DNA from: Bifidobacterium breve
Lineage (GTDB): Bacteria; Actinomycetota; Acidimicrobiia; Acidimicrobiales; Acidimicrobilacustridaceae
Assembly (NCBI GenBank): GCA_945862505.1
Contig: CAMAYJ010000017.1
Location: 1-38,797 of the forward strand
Direction: 5' to 3'
Length of the DNA: 38,797 nucleotides
Under the pieces are notes generated by a model, which worked only from the letters and a program-made list of their open reading frames with translations, was not told the origin of the DNA and searched no databases. A program made the position numbers and the translations under genes. Below, in pieces: positions 7,191 to 15,492 of this stretch; position 1 is the stretch's first letter; each line of letters starts with the position of its first letter.

Positions 7191-8291
7191 GTGGATTTCA
7201 CTCTCGACGACGGTCTCCGTGCGCTGAAAGCCGAGGCCGAAACATTCGCGGCCGCAGCCGTTGCGAAGTACGGCCGCTTTAACGATTCGTGGCTGTGTTC
7301 GTTTTCGCGTGAGTGTTCTCAAGAGTTGGCGGAACGAGGCTGGATCGGCATGACGTGGCCGAAGGAATTCGGCGGTGGGGGTCGTTCTCCGGTGGACCGA
7401 TTGATTGTGAGCGAAGCGCTCATCACGGCGGGTGCTCCAATCGGCGCCACGTGGTTTGCTGATCGCCAGATGGGCCCTGGTCTTTACACATTTGGCACCG
7501 CAGAACAGTGCGAGCGTTATCTCCCTGAGATCTTGGCGGGTGATGTCACGTGGTGTATCGGCATGTCGGAACCAAACAGTGGGTCCGACTTGGCTTCATT
7601 GACGACTTCGGCGGTTCGTGACGGCGATGAGTGGGTCATTAACGGACAAAAAATCTGGACATCGTTCGCACATGAATCTGACTATTGCTATTTGATCTGT
7701 CGCACGGAGTCGGTTCCCAACAAACCGCATCTAGGTATCAGCGAAATCATCGTGCCAATGGACACCCCGGGAATTGAAGTCCGCTCGATTCGGGACATGG
7801 TCGATGCTCGTCACTTCAATGAAGTGTGGTTCGACAACGTACGAGTGCCGATCGGAAATCTTGTTGGCGTTGAGGGAAACGCGTTTTCTCAGACGATGCG
7901 TCAACTTGAACATGAGCGCGGCGGAATCGACCGTTTGGTTTCGAATCGGGCGCTGTACTTGCATGTCCGCGAGATGGCGGACACGACCGATCCGATCATT
8001 CGGCAGGAGATCGCCGAACTTGAGATCGGCTATACCGTCGGCCGATTGCTGGTCTACCGAAGTGTGCTGGGCCAGACGCCGACGGGTTTCGCTGCCGGAA
8101 CAAAATGTGTCTGCACCGAGTACGAACAGCGAGTCGCAGACTTTGCCGCCCGGATCATGGGCCCAGAAGCAATGTTGCATTCGGAATGGTCGACGCAAAT
8201 TGCCTATGCCCCGGCCTACACGATCATGGGTGGCACTTCGAACGTCATGAGAAATATTCTCGGTGACCGGGTTTTGGGCCTTCCGCGTTGA
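7191..8291 (+). CDS. Acyl-CoA dehydrogenase (FadE-like)
   Basis: 366-residue FAD-dependent enzyme that would form the alpha-beta double bond in an acyl-CoA. Features: SEPNSGSDLASL flavin and substrate loop, INGQKIWTS, and C-terminal GGTSNVMRNILGDRVLGLP. The usual catalytic glutamate of the MCAD-type YEGTS motif is glycine here (MGGTS, about residue 347). An isovaleryl-CoA-dehydrogenase-style glutamate may instead be supplied by LEHER (about E242), which aligns with the LDLER motif of that enzyme; the alignment is by eye. The start is set at GTG 7191 because the protein then begins MDFTLDD, the common family start, seven bases after a TAGATT box. An in-frame TTG at 7182 is the alternative. It lies between the ligase and a crotonase. 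Confidence 0.92.
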   Translation: MDFTLDDGLRALKAEAETFAAAAVAKYGRFNDSWLCSFSRECSQELAERGWIGMTWPKEFGGGGRSPVDRLIVSEALITAGAPIGATWFADRQMGPGLYTFGTAEQCERYLPEILAGDVTWCIGMSEPNSGSDLASLTTSAVRDGDEWVINGQKIWTSFAHESDYCYLICRTESVPNKPHLGISEIIVPMDTPGIEVRSIRDMVDARHFNEVWFDNVRVPIGNLVGVEGNAFSQTMRQLEHERGGIDRLVSNRALYLHVREMADTTDPIIRQEIAELEIGYTVGRLLVYRSVLGQTPTGFAAGTKCVCTEYEQRVADFAARIMGPEAMLHSEWSTQIAYAPAYTIMGGTSNVMRNILGDRVLGLPR

Positions 8292-8331
8292 CGGGTCGGC
8301 ACTTCGGCCTGAGACAGGCAACAATGAACAA

Positions 8332-9084
8332 ATGATCACGCTCGAAGTTTCTGACCGTGTTGCGACCATCACCCTGAATGACCCCGGACGCCGGAACGTT
8401 GTTTCCGCGGCGCTCAACGCTGCTGTGGCCGAGGGGATGGATGAGCTCGAATCTCGTGGCGATGTCGGCGCCATCGTTGTCACTGGAGCGCCGCCGGCAT
8501 TCTGCGCAGGCGCTGATCTCGACGACCTCGCCGCGTGTGACACGGAAGAAAAACTGCGCACGATCTATTCAGGGTTTCTTCGACTCGCCAATTCACCCTT
8601 GCCCACGGTCGCGGCGGTTAATGGCGCCGCTGTGGGCGCCGGTCTGAATCTTGCGTTGGCATGCGATGTGATCCTTGCTGGACAGTCGGCGAAGTTTGAT
8701 ACTCGTTTTCTTCAGATTGGTCTCCACCCGGGCGGCGGCAACACCTGGCGGCTGCGCCGAATCACCGATCTACAGACCACGATGGCGCTTGTGCTCTTCG
8801 GCGAAGTAGTTGACGGAGCGCGTGCCGCGGAAATTGGGTTGGTATGGAAGTGCGTGCCTGATGCGGAACTCCTCGGTGTTGCTCATGCGATGGCTGCCAA
8901 AGCCGCAGCTGGCCCTCCCGAGGTTGTTCGTTCGATGAAAGCCACAATTCTTGGGATGGACGCAGTCACTAACTCGGAAGACGCGGTTTCGGCAGAGTTG
9001 GGTCCGCAACTTGCTTCACTTGGTGGTGCGGCATTTGTTGAACTTCTCGCACAACTCCGGGCTCAGATTGCCGCCAAGTCCTGA
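8332..9084 (+). CDS. Enoyl-CoA hydratase/isomerase family (crotonase)
   Basis: 250-residue crotonase-fold protein. It starts MITLEVSDRVATITLNDP, the usual beginning, so ATG 8332 is preferred over the longer frame at 8263 that runs into the upstream gene. Oxyanion-hole segments FCAGADLDDL and NGAAVGAGLNLALACD are intact. The two acid residues of classical hydratases are replaced: the position of rat Glu144 is F126 and that of Glu164 is A152 (alignment by eye around HPGGGNTWRL). It may therefore be an isomerase, a retro-aldol or hydrolase variant, or a non-hydrating acyl-CoA binder. Its stop is three bases before the next gene, so it is part of the operon. Confidence 0.9.
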   Translation: MITLEVSDRVATITLNDPGRRNVVSAALNAAVAEGMDELESRGDVGAIVVTGAPPAFCAGADLDDLAACDTEEKLRTIYSGFLRLANSPLPTVAAVNGAAVGAGLNLALACDVILAGQSAKFDTRFLQIGLHPGGGNTWRLRRITDLQTTMALVLFGEVVDGARAAEIGLVWKCVPDAELLGVAHAMAAKAAAGPPEVVRSMKATILGMDAVTNSEDAVSAELGPQLASLGGAAFVELLAQLRAQIAAKS

Positions 9085-9087
9085 ACA

Positions 9088-10158
9088 GTGACTTCTGAAT
9101 CGTCGGGCTGGAATTCTGCGACTGCATTTGCCGATCGCGCCATTGCGCGAATTTCTTCATTCGGTATCCCGACTAGCGGTAGTGGAATCGAACTTCTTTC
9201 GAAGCGAACGCTGTTCACCGATCCGCTGGCCGCGCGCCAAGTTTCGATGGGTGGGTTCTGCAGACTCATTCCTGTTGCCGACGGATGGTGCGCGGTTCAC
9301 CTACCCCGTGAAGACGATCTTGAATTGCTTCCCGCATGGGTTGGCATCGAAGCGCAGTCGATAGAGATTCCATGGGATGCACTCGAGTCGGTGCTTGCGC
9401 TTCGCACCACTGATGACCTTGTAGGAGCGGCGCAAGAAATTGGTTTGGCTGTTGCGGCATTGCCCGGTGGCGACGACGAACAATTGATTGATCGAAGCAC
9501 GGTGAATGTTGCTCGGCCGTGGATCCAGCGAAGTGTTGGACAGCGTCGAAGTGACATGACACTCAACGATGCTGTTGTCGTGGATCTTTCATCACTGTGG
9601 GCGGGTCCGCTTTGTTCTCGCATACTGACCACCGCCGGTGCACGAGTCATAAAAGTGGAATCTTCATCTCGCCCTGATGCGTCTCGTGATGGTGACCGGG
9701 AATTTTTCGATTGGTTGCATGACGGCCATGAGTTTCGAACAATCGCGTTTGAAACTGCGGCAGGGCGTTCCGAACTCGTCGAACTGTTAGAACACGCCGA
9801 CATCGTGATCGAAGGTTCTCGTCCGCGGGCGCTTGAACGTTTGGGCATCGTCCCGTCGGAGTTTGTCGAGAAGCGTCCGGGCACGGTGTGGGTGTCGATT
9901 ACGGCCTATGGGCGCTGCGGTCCTTGGCGGAACTGGGTTGGTTTCGGAGACGATGCTGCGGTGGCTGGCGGTCTGGTCGATATGGCTGCCGATGGCAAAC
10001 CGAGTTTTGTAGGCGATGCAGTTGCCGATCCACTGACCGGTCTTCTGGCTGCCGCGCTTGTCGTCGGCTCGGTTGCTCGTGGCGGGGGAGTCACGATCGA
10101 CTTGGCGCTTCGCGAAGTGGCGAGAAGCGCTGCGCACTCAGCTCGTGTGGTGTGGTGA
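9088..10158 (+). CDS. CaiB/BaiF family III CoA transferase with swapped halves
   Basis: 356 residues, GTG start three bases after the preceding stop. Family III CoA transferases normally begin with a segment like VLDLSRxLAGPxxxxLLADxGAxVIKVE. Here the equivalent VVDLSSLWAGPL ... GARVIKVES starts only at about residue 160, and the C-terminal 200 residues hold the usual first half, including WVSITAYGRCGPWRNW and a candidate catalytic aspartate D314 in AVADPLTGLLAA. The first 150 residues (FCRLIPVADGWCAVHLPRED and onwards) look like the usual second half, which carries an xADGxxVAL-type strand. The order is therefore apparently permuted. Function would be CoA transfer between acids, allowing substrate activation without ATP. 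The permutation is inference from motif order. Confidence 0.85.
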   Translation: MTSESSGWNSATAFADRAIARISSFGIPTSGSGIELLSKRTLFTDPLAARQVSMGGFCRLIPVADGWCAVHLPREDDLELLPAWVGIEAQSIEIPWDALESVLALRTTDDLVGAAQEIGLAVAALPGGDDEQLIDRSTVNVARPWIQRSVGQRRSDMTLNDAVVVDLSSLWAGPLCSRILTTAGARVIKVESSSRPDASRDGDREFFDWLHDGHEFRTIAFETAAGRSELVELLEHADIVIEGSRPRALERLGIVPSEFVEKRPGTVWVSITAYGRCGPWRNWVGFGDDAAVAGGLVDMAADGKPSFVGDAVADPLTGLLAAALVVGSVARGGGVTIDLALREVARSAAHSARVVW

Positions 10159-10160
10159 AG

Positions 10161-11540
10161 ATGAAAACCGTCATTACCAATGCAGAAGTTGAAGGTCGTC
10201 ACGTCTCGGTTGTCATTGATGACGGGCATATCGTCGAAATATCTGAAGACGTAGAGATGCTTAATGCCGATGTCGTTGACGCCGACGGCGGCGCGTTGAT
10301 CGTTGGTCTGCACGATCACCATGTGCACCTCCTTGCGATGGCGGCTCGTCGTGAAGGAATCGATCTCGATCCGCTTCAAACTCCGCTGGCCTTCGACGAT
10401 GCGCTTCGGTTGGCATCGGCGAACTCAGAGACCGGGTGGTTGCGCGCTTCCGGATACGACGAACATCGCCACGGCGTTCTTGATTGCCGTCGCCTAGATG
10501 CACTGGTTGGCAACAGACCTCTTCGTGTGCAGCATCGATCAGGGCTGGCGTGGGTGCTTTCTACCGCTTCTCTCGATCTCGTCCTCAATGGCGAGTTACC
10601 AGATGGAGTTGAACTTGATCCCGATGGGATTCCAACCGGCTGGCTTCTTCGTCTTGATGAATGGATCGCAGATCGCATTCCGCCGACGGCTCCTTCGCTT
10701 CGAGAAGTGGGGGCTGAACTCGCCGCGTATGGGATCACCGGTGTCACCGATGCAACGCCCAACCTCGGTCAGGGGCGACTCGGACTTCTTCGTTCCGCGG
10801 TGAGCGATCGTTCACTTCCGCAACGTTTGGTTCTTCTCGGGGTTGATGACCCCGCAGCGGTTGCCGATTTCGCAAGGGTTGGTCCGGCCAAGATCGTGAT
10901 CGACGAAGTAACCGGTCTCGATCCCGATGCGCTTGCCCGCATCATTTCCGCCCACCATCTCAAAGATCGTGCAGTGGCTATTCATGCGGTGAGCCGTGCG
11001 GAAACGGTTACTGCGGTAACAGCCTTAGCGCTGGCTGGAACTTATCCTGGCGATCGCATCGAACACGGTTCGGTGTTGCCTGAAGACCTCGATGCAATTC
11101 TCGCGAGTGGTTCCGTCACCGTTGTTGTCCAGCCAGGCTTGGTAGGCGAACGCGGTGATCACTATCTGAGTTCGGTTGACCGCGAGGACCTGCCATTTCT
11201 TCATCGGGCGGCGTCATTGCAGTCGGCCGGGATTGCTGTGGCAATAGGGAGCGACGCACCGGTGACATCGGCCGACCCCTGGGCCACGATCGCAACCGCG
11301 ACGACACGACAGACACGTTCGGGCAACGTCATCGGCGAATCCGAGAGAGTCGATGCTCGCACTGCGCTGGGTTGGTATCTCACAGATCCGCTTGATCCCG
11401 GTGGTTCTCCACGACGAGTGGTGTGCGCAAGCGCGGCAGATCTGTGCCTTCTTGATGCGCCTCTCGACGAAGTGCTGGCGGCACCCGATGCGGCGCATGT
11501 GCGCATGACCTGGGTTGGGGGCAGGCTGGTGCACCCATGA
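10161..11540 (+). CDS. YtcJ-like amidohydrolase (Amidohydro_3)
   Basis: 459-residue metal-dependent hydrolase. Start ATG 10161, two bases after the preceding stop; the longer frame from 9888 overlaps the CoA transferase and is rejected. It starts with the beta-sandwich segment MKTVITNAEVEGRHVSVVID, then HDHHVHLL with the HxH metal pair (H54, H56). Later come the IHAVSRAET and RIEHGSVL histidines and the GSDAPVTSADPW aspartate loop. The set of ligands for a TIM-barrel amidohydrolase is present. YtcJ-type enzymes act on amide or cyclic amide bonds of unknown natural substrates. In this operon it may open a ring or remove an amide group; that is inference. It ends in an ATGA overlap with the next crotonase. 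Confidence 0.9.
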   Translation: MKTVITNAEVEGRHVSVVIDDGHIVEISEDVEMLNADVVDADGGALIVGLHDHHVHLLAMAARREGIDLDPLQTPLAFDDALRLASANSETGWLRASGYDEHRHGVLDCRRLDALVGNRPLRVQHRSGLAWVLSTASLDLVLNGELPDGVELDPDGIPTGWLLRLDEWIADRIPPTAPSLREVGAELAAYGITGVTDATPNLGQGRLGLLRSAVSDRSLPQRLVLLGVDDPAAVADFARVGPAKIVIDEVTGLDPDALARIISAHHLKDRAVAIHAVSRAETVTAVTALALAGTYPGDRIEHGSVLPEDLDAILASGSVTVVVQPGLVGERGDHYLSSVDREDLPFLHRAASLQSAGIAVAIGSDAPVTSADPWATIATATTRQTRSGNVIGESERVDARTALGWYLTDPLDPGGSPRRVVCASAADLCLLDAPLDEVLAAPDAAHVRMTWVGGRLVHP

Positions 11541-12610
11541 CGGTTCTTCGATCACCTTCTACCTTGCTTACGTTTATAGCGGATGGTCTCGATGACACGG
11601 CGCTCGGAGTGGTCGTTGGCTCGCCAGCAGTTGTTGTAGATCTCTCCGAACCATTTGAGACTCAGGACTTGTTGCGCATCACGGCACTTCTTTCGACGAT
11701 GCCGGTGGTACTGATCGGAATCTCCCGTCGCGGGCCGATCGATGGTTCGGCGATCGTCGGCCTTGATGTTGCACTTTGCTCAGGCGAAGACGCGTCATCC
11801 CCTTGGATCTCATGCGGGAACTCACTCAATGAAACACTCCGGTTGCTGATTTCTGCGATTGAAGTGTCGCCAGATGCGTCGGTTGCGCTAGGGCAGTTAC
11901 TCCGAGTCGGAGAACATGCATCGGCGTCAGAAGCAGTGATTGTCGAGTCGTGGGTCTACAGCCTTCTTCAGGGTGGCGATACGTATTCACGATGGCTCGA
12001 CGCGCGCTCAATGCGAACCCCGCGATCACGACCTGACTCATCAGTCGTTGTCGTTGAACGGAACGACAATGTGCTTTCGATCACTCTTGATCGACCCGAA
12101 GTTCACAATGCCTACGGAACGCGAATGCGCGATGAATTAGTGGAAGCGTTTCGCCTTATCGATGCAGACCCAACGATTGCCAAGGTGATAGTGCGCGGAG
12201 CGGGACCATCGTTCTGCAGCGGTGGCGATCTTGATGAGTTCGGCACTGCACCCGCGCCGGTCGTGGCGCACAGCATTCGAACCAGCAGAAATGCCGGCAT
12301 TGCGTTAGCGGCGATCACGGATCGGGTGGAGGTGATGGTTCACGGGAACTGTGTTGGTGCTGGCGTAGAACTTCCTGCATTTGCTGCACGGGTTGTGGCT
12401 CATTCTGAGACATCGTTTCTCTTACCTGAAATTGCGATGGGCCTCGTGCCAGGTGCAGGCGGAACTGCGAGCATTCCGCGCCGAATTGGACGTCATCGAA
12501 CGGCGTATTTCGGATTGTCCGGTCGACCGATCACTGCCGAAACTGCGCTGTCGTGGGGACTCATCGACGCAATAGACAACTCACGATTCGAAACTGGACA
12601 GGTGACCTGA
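11537..12610 (+). CDS. Crotonase-family protein with extra N-terminal domain
   Basis: 357 residues, about 100 more than a single crotonase. The C-terminal half (from about residue 167, VVVVERNDNVLSITLDRPEV) is a normal crotonase with oxyanion motifs FCSGGDLDEF and HGNCVGAGVELPAFA. The acid matching rat Glu144 is kept (E298 in LLPEIAMG), while the Glu164 position looks like tyrosine, so isomerase-type chemistry is more likely than hydration. The N-terminal 165 residues have no catalytic motif. A VVVDLSEP strand and a helical stretch around EAVIVESWVYSLLQGGD suggest a degenerate crotonase copy, but this is uncertain. It is translationally coupled to the genes on both sides (ATGA before, TGATG after). 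Confidence 0.88.
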   Translation: MTVLRSPSTLLTFIADGLDDTALGVVVGSPAVVVDLSEPFETQDLLRITALLSTMPVVLIGISRRGPIDGSAIVGLDVALCSGEDASSPWISCGNSLNETLRLLISAIEVSPDASVALGQLLRVGEHASASEAVIVESWVYSLLQGGDTYSRWLDARSMRTPRSRPDSSVVVVERNDNVLSITLDRPEVHNAYGTRMRDELVEAFRLIDADPTIAKVIVRGAGPSFCSGGDLDEFGTAPAPVVAHSIRTSRNAGIALAAITDRVEVMVHGNCVGAGVELPAFAARVVAHSETSFLLPEIAMGLVPGAGGTASIPRRIGRHRTAYFGLSGRPITAETALSWGLIDAIDNSRFETGQVT

Positions 12611-13212
12611 TGAGTAACGATCCGACTGTTGGTTCAACCCAATGGGCGCAATGGCGCAAGGCCGTTGATCTTGATGACTATGAATCTCGCTGGGATCGGA
12701 TGGCTGAACGGGGCGAGAACCCTCACGGTGAAGTCGATTTTGTAATGCAGTTCGAACCGAAGACAGCACTTGATGCTGGTTGCGGATTCGGTCGGGTTGG
12801 AATCGAGCTCGCTGCCCGCGGGGTTGAGATTGTTGGCGTCGATCTCGATGCCGACCTTCTTGGGCGGGCACAGCGACGGGCCCCGCAACTCGATTGGCGA
12901 CTTGCAGACCTCGCAGCGGTCGACGTCGGTCAGCAGTTTGACCTTGTTGTGGCGGCGGGAAACGTCATTGGCTTCGTCGACGCGGCCCACCGTTCCGGTG
13001 CAGTGCAGAACTGTGCTCGTCATGTCGCTCCTGGTGGCTGGCTTGTCATGGGAAATCAACTCAAAGCCACGTGGCCGACGATCGCTGAGTTCGATGAATG
13101 GTGTTCAGGTGAAGGCCTTGTTCCGGCCGAACACAAGGCAGGGTGGGAAGGCGAGATTTTGGACGAAGACCCGGATTACGTCGTAACGGTGCATCACCGT
13201 CCTGCTTCGTGA
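12610..13212 (+). CDS. Class I SAM-dependent methyltransferase
   Basis: 200-residue small methyltransferase. Motif I ALDAGCGFGRVGIELA (about 53-68) binds S-adenosylmethionine, VGVDLD (75-80) carries the ribose-binding acid, and motif II-like DLVVAAGNVIGFV follows. A post-motif strand GGWLVMGNQL is also seen. The start at 12610 overlaps the upstream stop (TGATG); a longer frame from 12553 only duplicates upstream coding sequence. Acceptor unknown. In a catabolic operon it could methylate or protect a pathway intermediate, or be a detoxification enzyme. Confidence 0.9.
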   Translation: MSNDPTVGSTQWAQWRKAVDLDDYESRWDRMAERGENPHGEVDFVMQFEPKTALDAGCGFGRVGIELAARGVEIVGVDLDADLLGRAQRRAPQLDWRLADLAAVDVGQQFDLVVAAGNVIGFVDAAHRSGAVQNCARHVAPGGWLVMGNQLKATWPTIAEFDEWCSGEGLVPAEHKAGWEGEILDEDPDYVVTVHHRPAS

Positions 13213-13282
13213 CCGTGGTTCTGCGATTGTCCTGACCGCTCTGTGGCAGGATCATTGCGCATTCCATCCGGGGGCCGACACG

Positions 13283-14635
13283 ATGACTGATCTCACAGAA
13301 CCAACTGAAGTTCCGGTCAAAGACATCGGAACACTACGAAGCCGAGCCGAAGGTTCGGGCCCAACAACGCGGCGTCCGATCACGATTCCCGCCAACCGCT
13401 ACTACTCACCTGATTTCGCTGCGCTCGAAACGGAACGCATGTGGCCACGGGTTTGGCAGTTGGCGACATCAATCGATGCAGTTTCTGATTCCGGAGATTG
13501 GGTGGAGTTCTCTGTCGGGGAATTGTCGGCGATCATCCTTCGCGATCAAGAAGGAACGTTGCGAGCGTTTCAGAACGTGTGTATGCATCGCGGTATCGAA
13601 CTGTGCAATGGATCAGGCACAGGTCGTACCGAACTTCGCTGTGGATTCCATCGTTGGTGCTGGAACCTCGATGGCTCGCTGAATGAAATTCCTAGTCGTC
13701 GGGACTTTGGTGTCATCGACAACGACGCGTATGGGCTTGCGCCCGTGCTCGTCGACACATGGGGGCCGTTGGTCTTCATCAATTTCGATACCGATGCGAT
13801 GAGTCTGGCGACCTATCTCGGCGGAGCTCCGGCCGATGCTGCGTATCTCGGGATGGACGATTTCCACTGTCGCTTTGAGATCAGCGTAAAGGTGCCTTCG
13901 AATTGGAAAACCGCCGCCGATGGATTTAGCGAGACCTATCACGTGCAGGGATTGCACCCCGAACTGCTGAAGGTATTCGCCGACCTTGATAACCATCAGG
14001 TCTTCTGGGATCACGTCGGGCGTAGCCGTCAGCTCTATGGCGTTCCGTCCCCTCGAATTCGTCCGACACCGAGCGACCAAGAAGTCTGGGAAGCGTTTGC
14101 ATCGGTTTATTCCGGTCGAGCCGGACTTGATGCGGTGAACCCAGGTCCGGCTCCTCCGATTCCTGACGGGTCGACACTTTTTGACGTGATGGCCGAATGC
14201 GTGCGAGATGCTCAGGCGGCAAAGGGCGTCGACTTATCTGCCTATGACAACACCCAGATCATGATGATGGATCAACACAATGTGTTTCCGAATATCACGG
14301 TGTTGTTGCATCCAGACTTGTTGTCGGTATTGCGAACTCGGCCCGGTGACCATCCCGACGAATGTTGGCTCGACATCTTCAATTTTGATCGTGCCGGCGC
14401 AAACGTCGCTCGTGTCAAGCCGATGAAAATGGAAGTGCCTCTCGATTCGATGGCATTTGGCACGGTGTTCAATCAGGATTTCAACATGTTGCGTACCGCT
14501 CAACGGGGTCTCCATCAACCCGGATTCACTCGGATCACGCTTTCGCAGGAAGAAAGCCGCATTCTCAACAACCAGCTCGCGCTTGAGCGGTATATCGGAA
14601 TTTCTCCAAGTGAGATCGAGGGCGATCTCCCGTAA
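13283..14635 (+). CDS. Rieske non-heme iron oxygenase, alpha subunit
   Basis: 450-residue ring-hydroxylating oxygenase large subunit. The N-terminal Rieske [2Fe-2S] site is clear: C100-x-H102 (CMHR) and C120-x2-H123 (CGFHRW). The C-terminal catalytic domain has the mononuclear iron motif DGFSETYHVQGLH, giving D213 (electron bridge) and ligands H220 and H225, with a further acidic ligand probably in MMMDQHNVFPN. It would hydroxylate an aromatic or other cyclic substrate using NAD(P)H-derived electrons. No beta subunit, ferredoxin or reductase lies in the window, so it is either a homomultimeric alpha-only type or borrows partners. ATG 13283 follows a 70-base gap; no TAnnnT box was found there. 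Its stop overlaps the PaaX gene by one base. Confidence 0.95.
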   Translation: MTDLTEPTEVPVKDIGTLRSRAEGSGPTTRRPITIPANRYYSPDFAALETERMWPRVWQLATSIDAVSDSGDWVEFSVGELSAIILRDQEGTLRAFQNVCMHRGIELCNGSGTGRTELRCGFHRWCWNLDGSLNEIPSRRDFGVIDNDAYGLAPVLVDTWGPLVFINFDTDAMSLATYLGGAPADAAYLGMDDFHCRFEISVKVPSNWKTAADGFSETYHVQGLHPELLKVFADLDNHQVFWDHVGRSRQLYGVPSPRIRPTPSDQEVWEAFASVYSGRAGLDAVNPGPAPPIPDGSTLFDVMAECVRDAQAAKGVDLSAYDNTQIMMMDQHNVFPNITVLLHPDLLSVLRTRPGDHPDECWLDIFNFDRAGANVARVKPMKMEVPLDSMAFGTVFNQDFNMLRTAQRGLHQPGFTRITLSQEESRILNNQLALERYIGISPSEIEGDLP

Positions 14636-15483
14636 TGGTTGTCGCCACTGCAACTCGTCGTCGCGCTGACGGAGGCCCTAGTGCTCGGTCGCTCCTCATC
14701 AGTGTGTTGGGTCAATGGGTCGGACCCACCGACACGCCGGTATGGACAGCGACGCTCGTAGGCGCGCTTGAGGCGCTCGGCATTGAAGCCCGCGCCGCGC
14801 GCCAAGCAGTGAATCGCACTGCGGCAGACGGATGGCTCGAGGGAGAGTCTGTTGGTCGCTACACGCGTTGGCGGCTCACGAGTTCTGGGCGTCGAATGAT
14901 CGGCTCGGCGGTGCCTCGAGTCCAACGTTCGATCGTGTCGGACCGAACCTGGGACGGAACGTTCTTGTTGCTAACCCTCACTGGAGCGGTACTTGACCGC
15001 GAGGCGCGTGAGCGTCTGGCTGTAGGGCTCGATTTCGAAGGATTCGGAACGCTGGGACCGGGCACGTGGGTGGCTGTCGGCGAAGGCTCACGTGAAGGAG
15101 CCGATTCGGTTCTTTCTGCGTGCGGATTGAAGGATCGGGCGTTGTTGTTCAGTGCCCAATCTGTTGACGGGGCCGAAACCCCGGGCGAAGTTGTGGCCTT
15201 GGCCTGGGACCTCGCTTCGGCCGCGGCTGCGCATGAGGCGTTTCTGGAAGAGTTCGAGAGGGCCATGCCCGCGGACGAGTGCGAGGCGTTTGCGATGCGC
15301 ACCCGACTGGCCCACGAGTGGCGCCATCTTCTAAGCGTGGACCCTTCTTTGCCACTGCAGCTCTTGCCGGCCGATTGGGTTGGAACCCGAGCCCGGAAGG
15401 TTTTCCAGCTCCGGTTCAGCGAGTGGGCCGAGGCGGCAACGTCGTACTACATAAGGTTGTGTGAAGAGCCCGTTGTGTCGTAG
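14635..15483 (+). CDS. PaaX-like transcriptional regulator
   Basis: 282-residue protein of the PaaX type, which in phenylacetate degradation represses the pathway and is released by an acyl-CoA. The N-terminal winged helix (about 15-80) has the family pattern SARSLLISVLGQWV, then TATLVGALEALGIEARAARQ and RTAADGWLE followed by RYTRWRLTSSG. The middle domain carries WDGTFLLLTL, and the C-terminal part is helix-rich. Its start codon overlaps the TAA of the Rieske gene (TAATG), so regulator and oxygenase are coupled. By family logic it senses a CoA-thioester intermediate of this operon. The palindrome at 5318-5338 is a candidate target. Confidence 0.9.
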   Translation: MVVATATRRRADGGPSARSLLISVLGQWVGPTDTPVWTATLVGALEALGIEARAARQAVNRTAADGWLEGESVGRYTRWRLTSSGRRMIGSAVPRVQRSIVSDRTWDGTFLLLTLTGAVLDREARERLAVGLDFEGFGTLGPGTWVAVGEGSREGADSVLSACGLKDRALLFSAQSVDGAETPGEVVALAWDLASAAAAHEAFLEEFERAMPADECEAFAMRTRLAHEWRHLLSVDPSLPLQLLPADWVGTRARKVFQLRFSEWAEAATSYYIRLCEEPVVS

Positions 15484-15486
15484 ATT
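15481..15486 (+). promoter_or_regulatory. -10 box TAGATT (leaderless amidohydrolase-2 gene)
   Basis: TAGATT overlaps the stop codon of the PaaX-like gene and lies six bases before the ATG at 15493, which has no ribosome-binding site. This fits a transcript starting at the start codon. Confidence 0.55.
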
Positions 15487-15492
15487 GCGGTC

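Noticed and set aside
9297-9884. 195-residue minus-strand frame opposite the CoA transferase
   Set aside because: Ser/Arg-rich, no family pattern, antisense to a well-supported gene.
9888-10160. N-terminal extension of the YtcJ-like amidohydrolase
   Set aside because: It overlaps the CoA transferase by more than 250 bases and has Cys/Trp/Arg-rich out-of-frame composition; ATG 10161 fits better.
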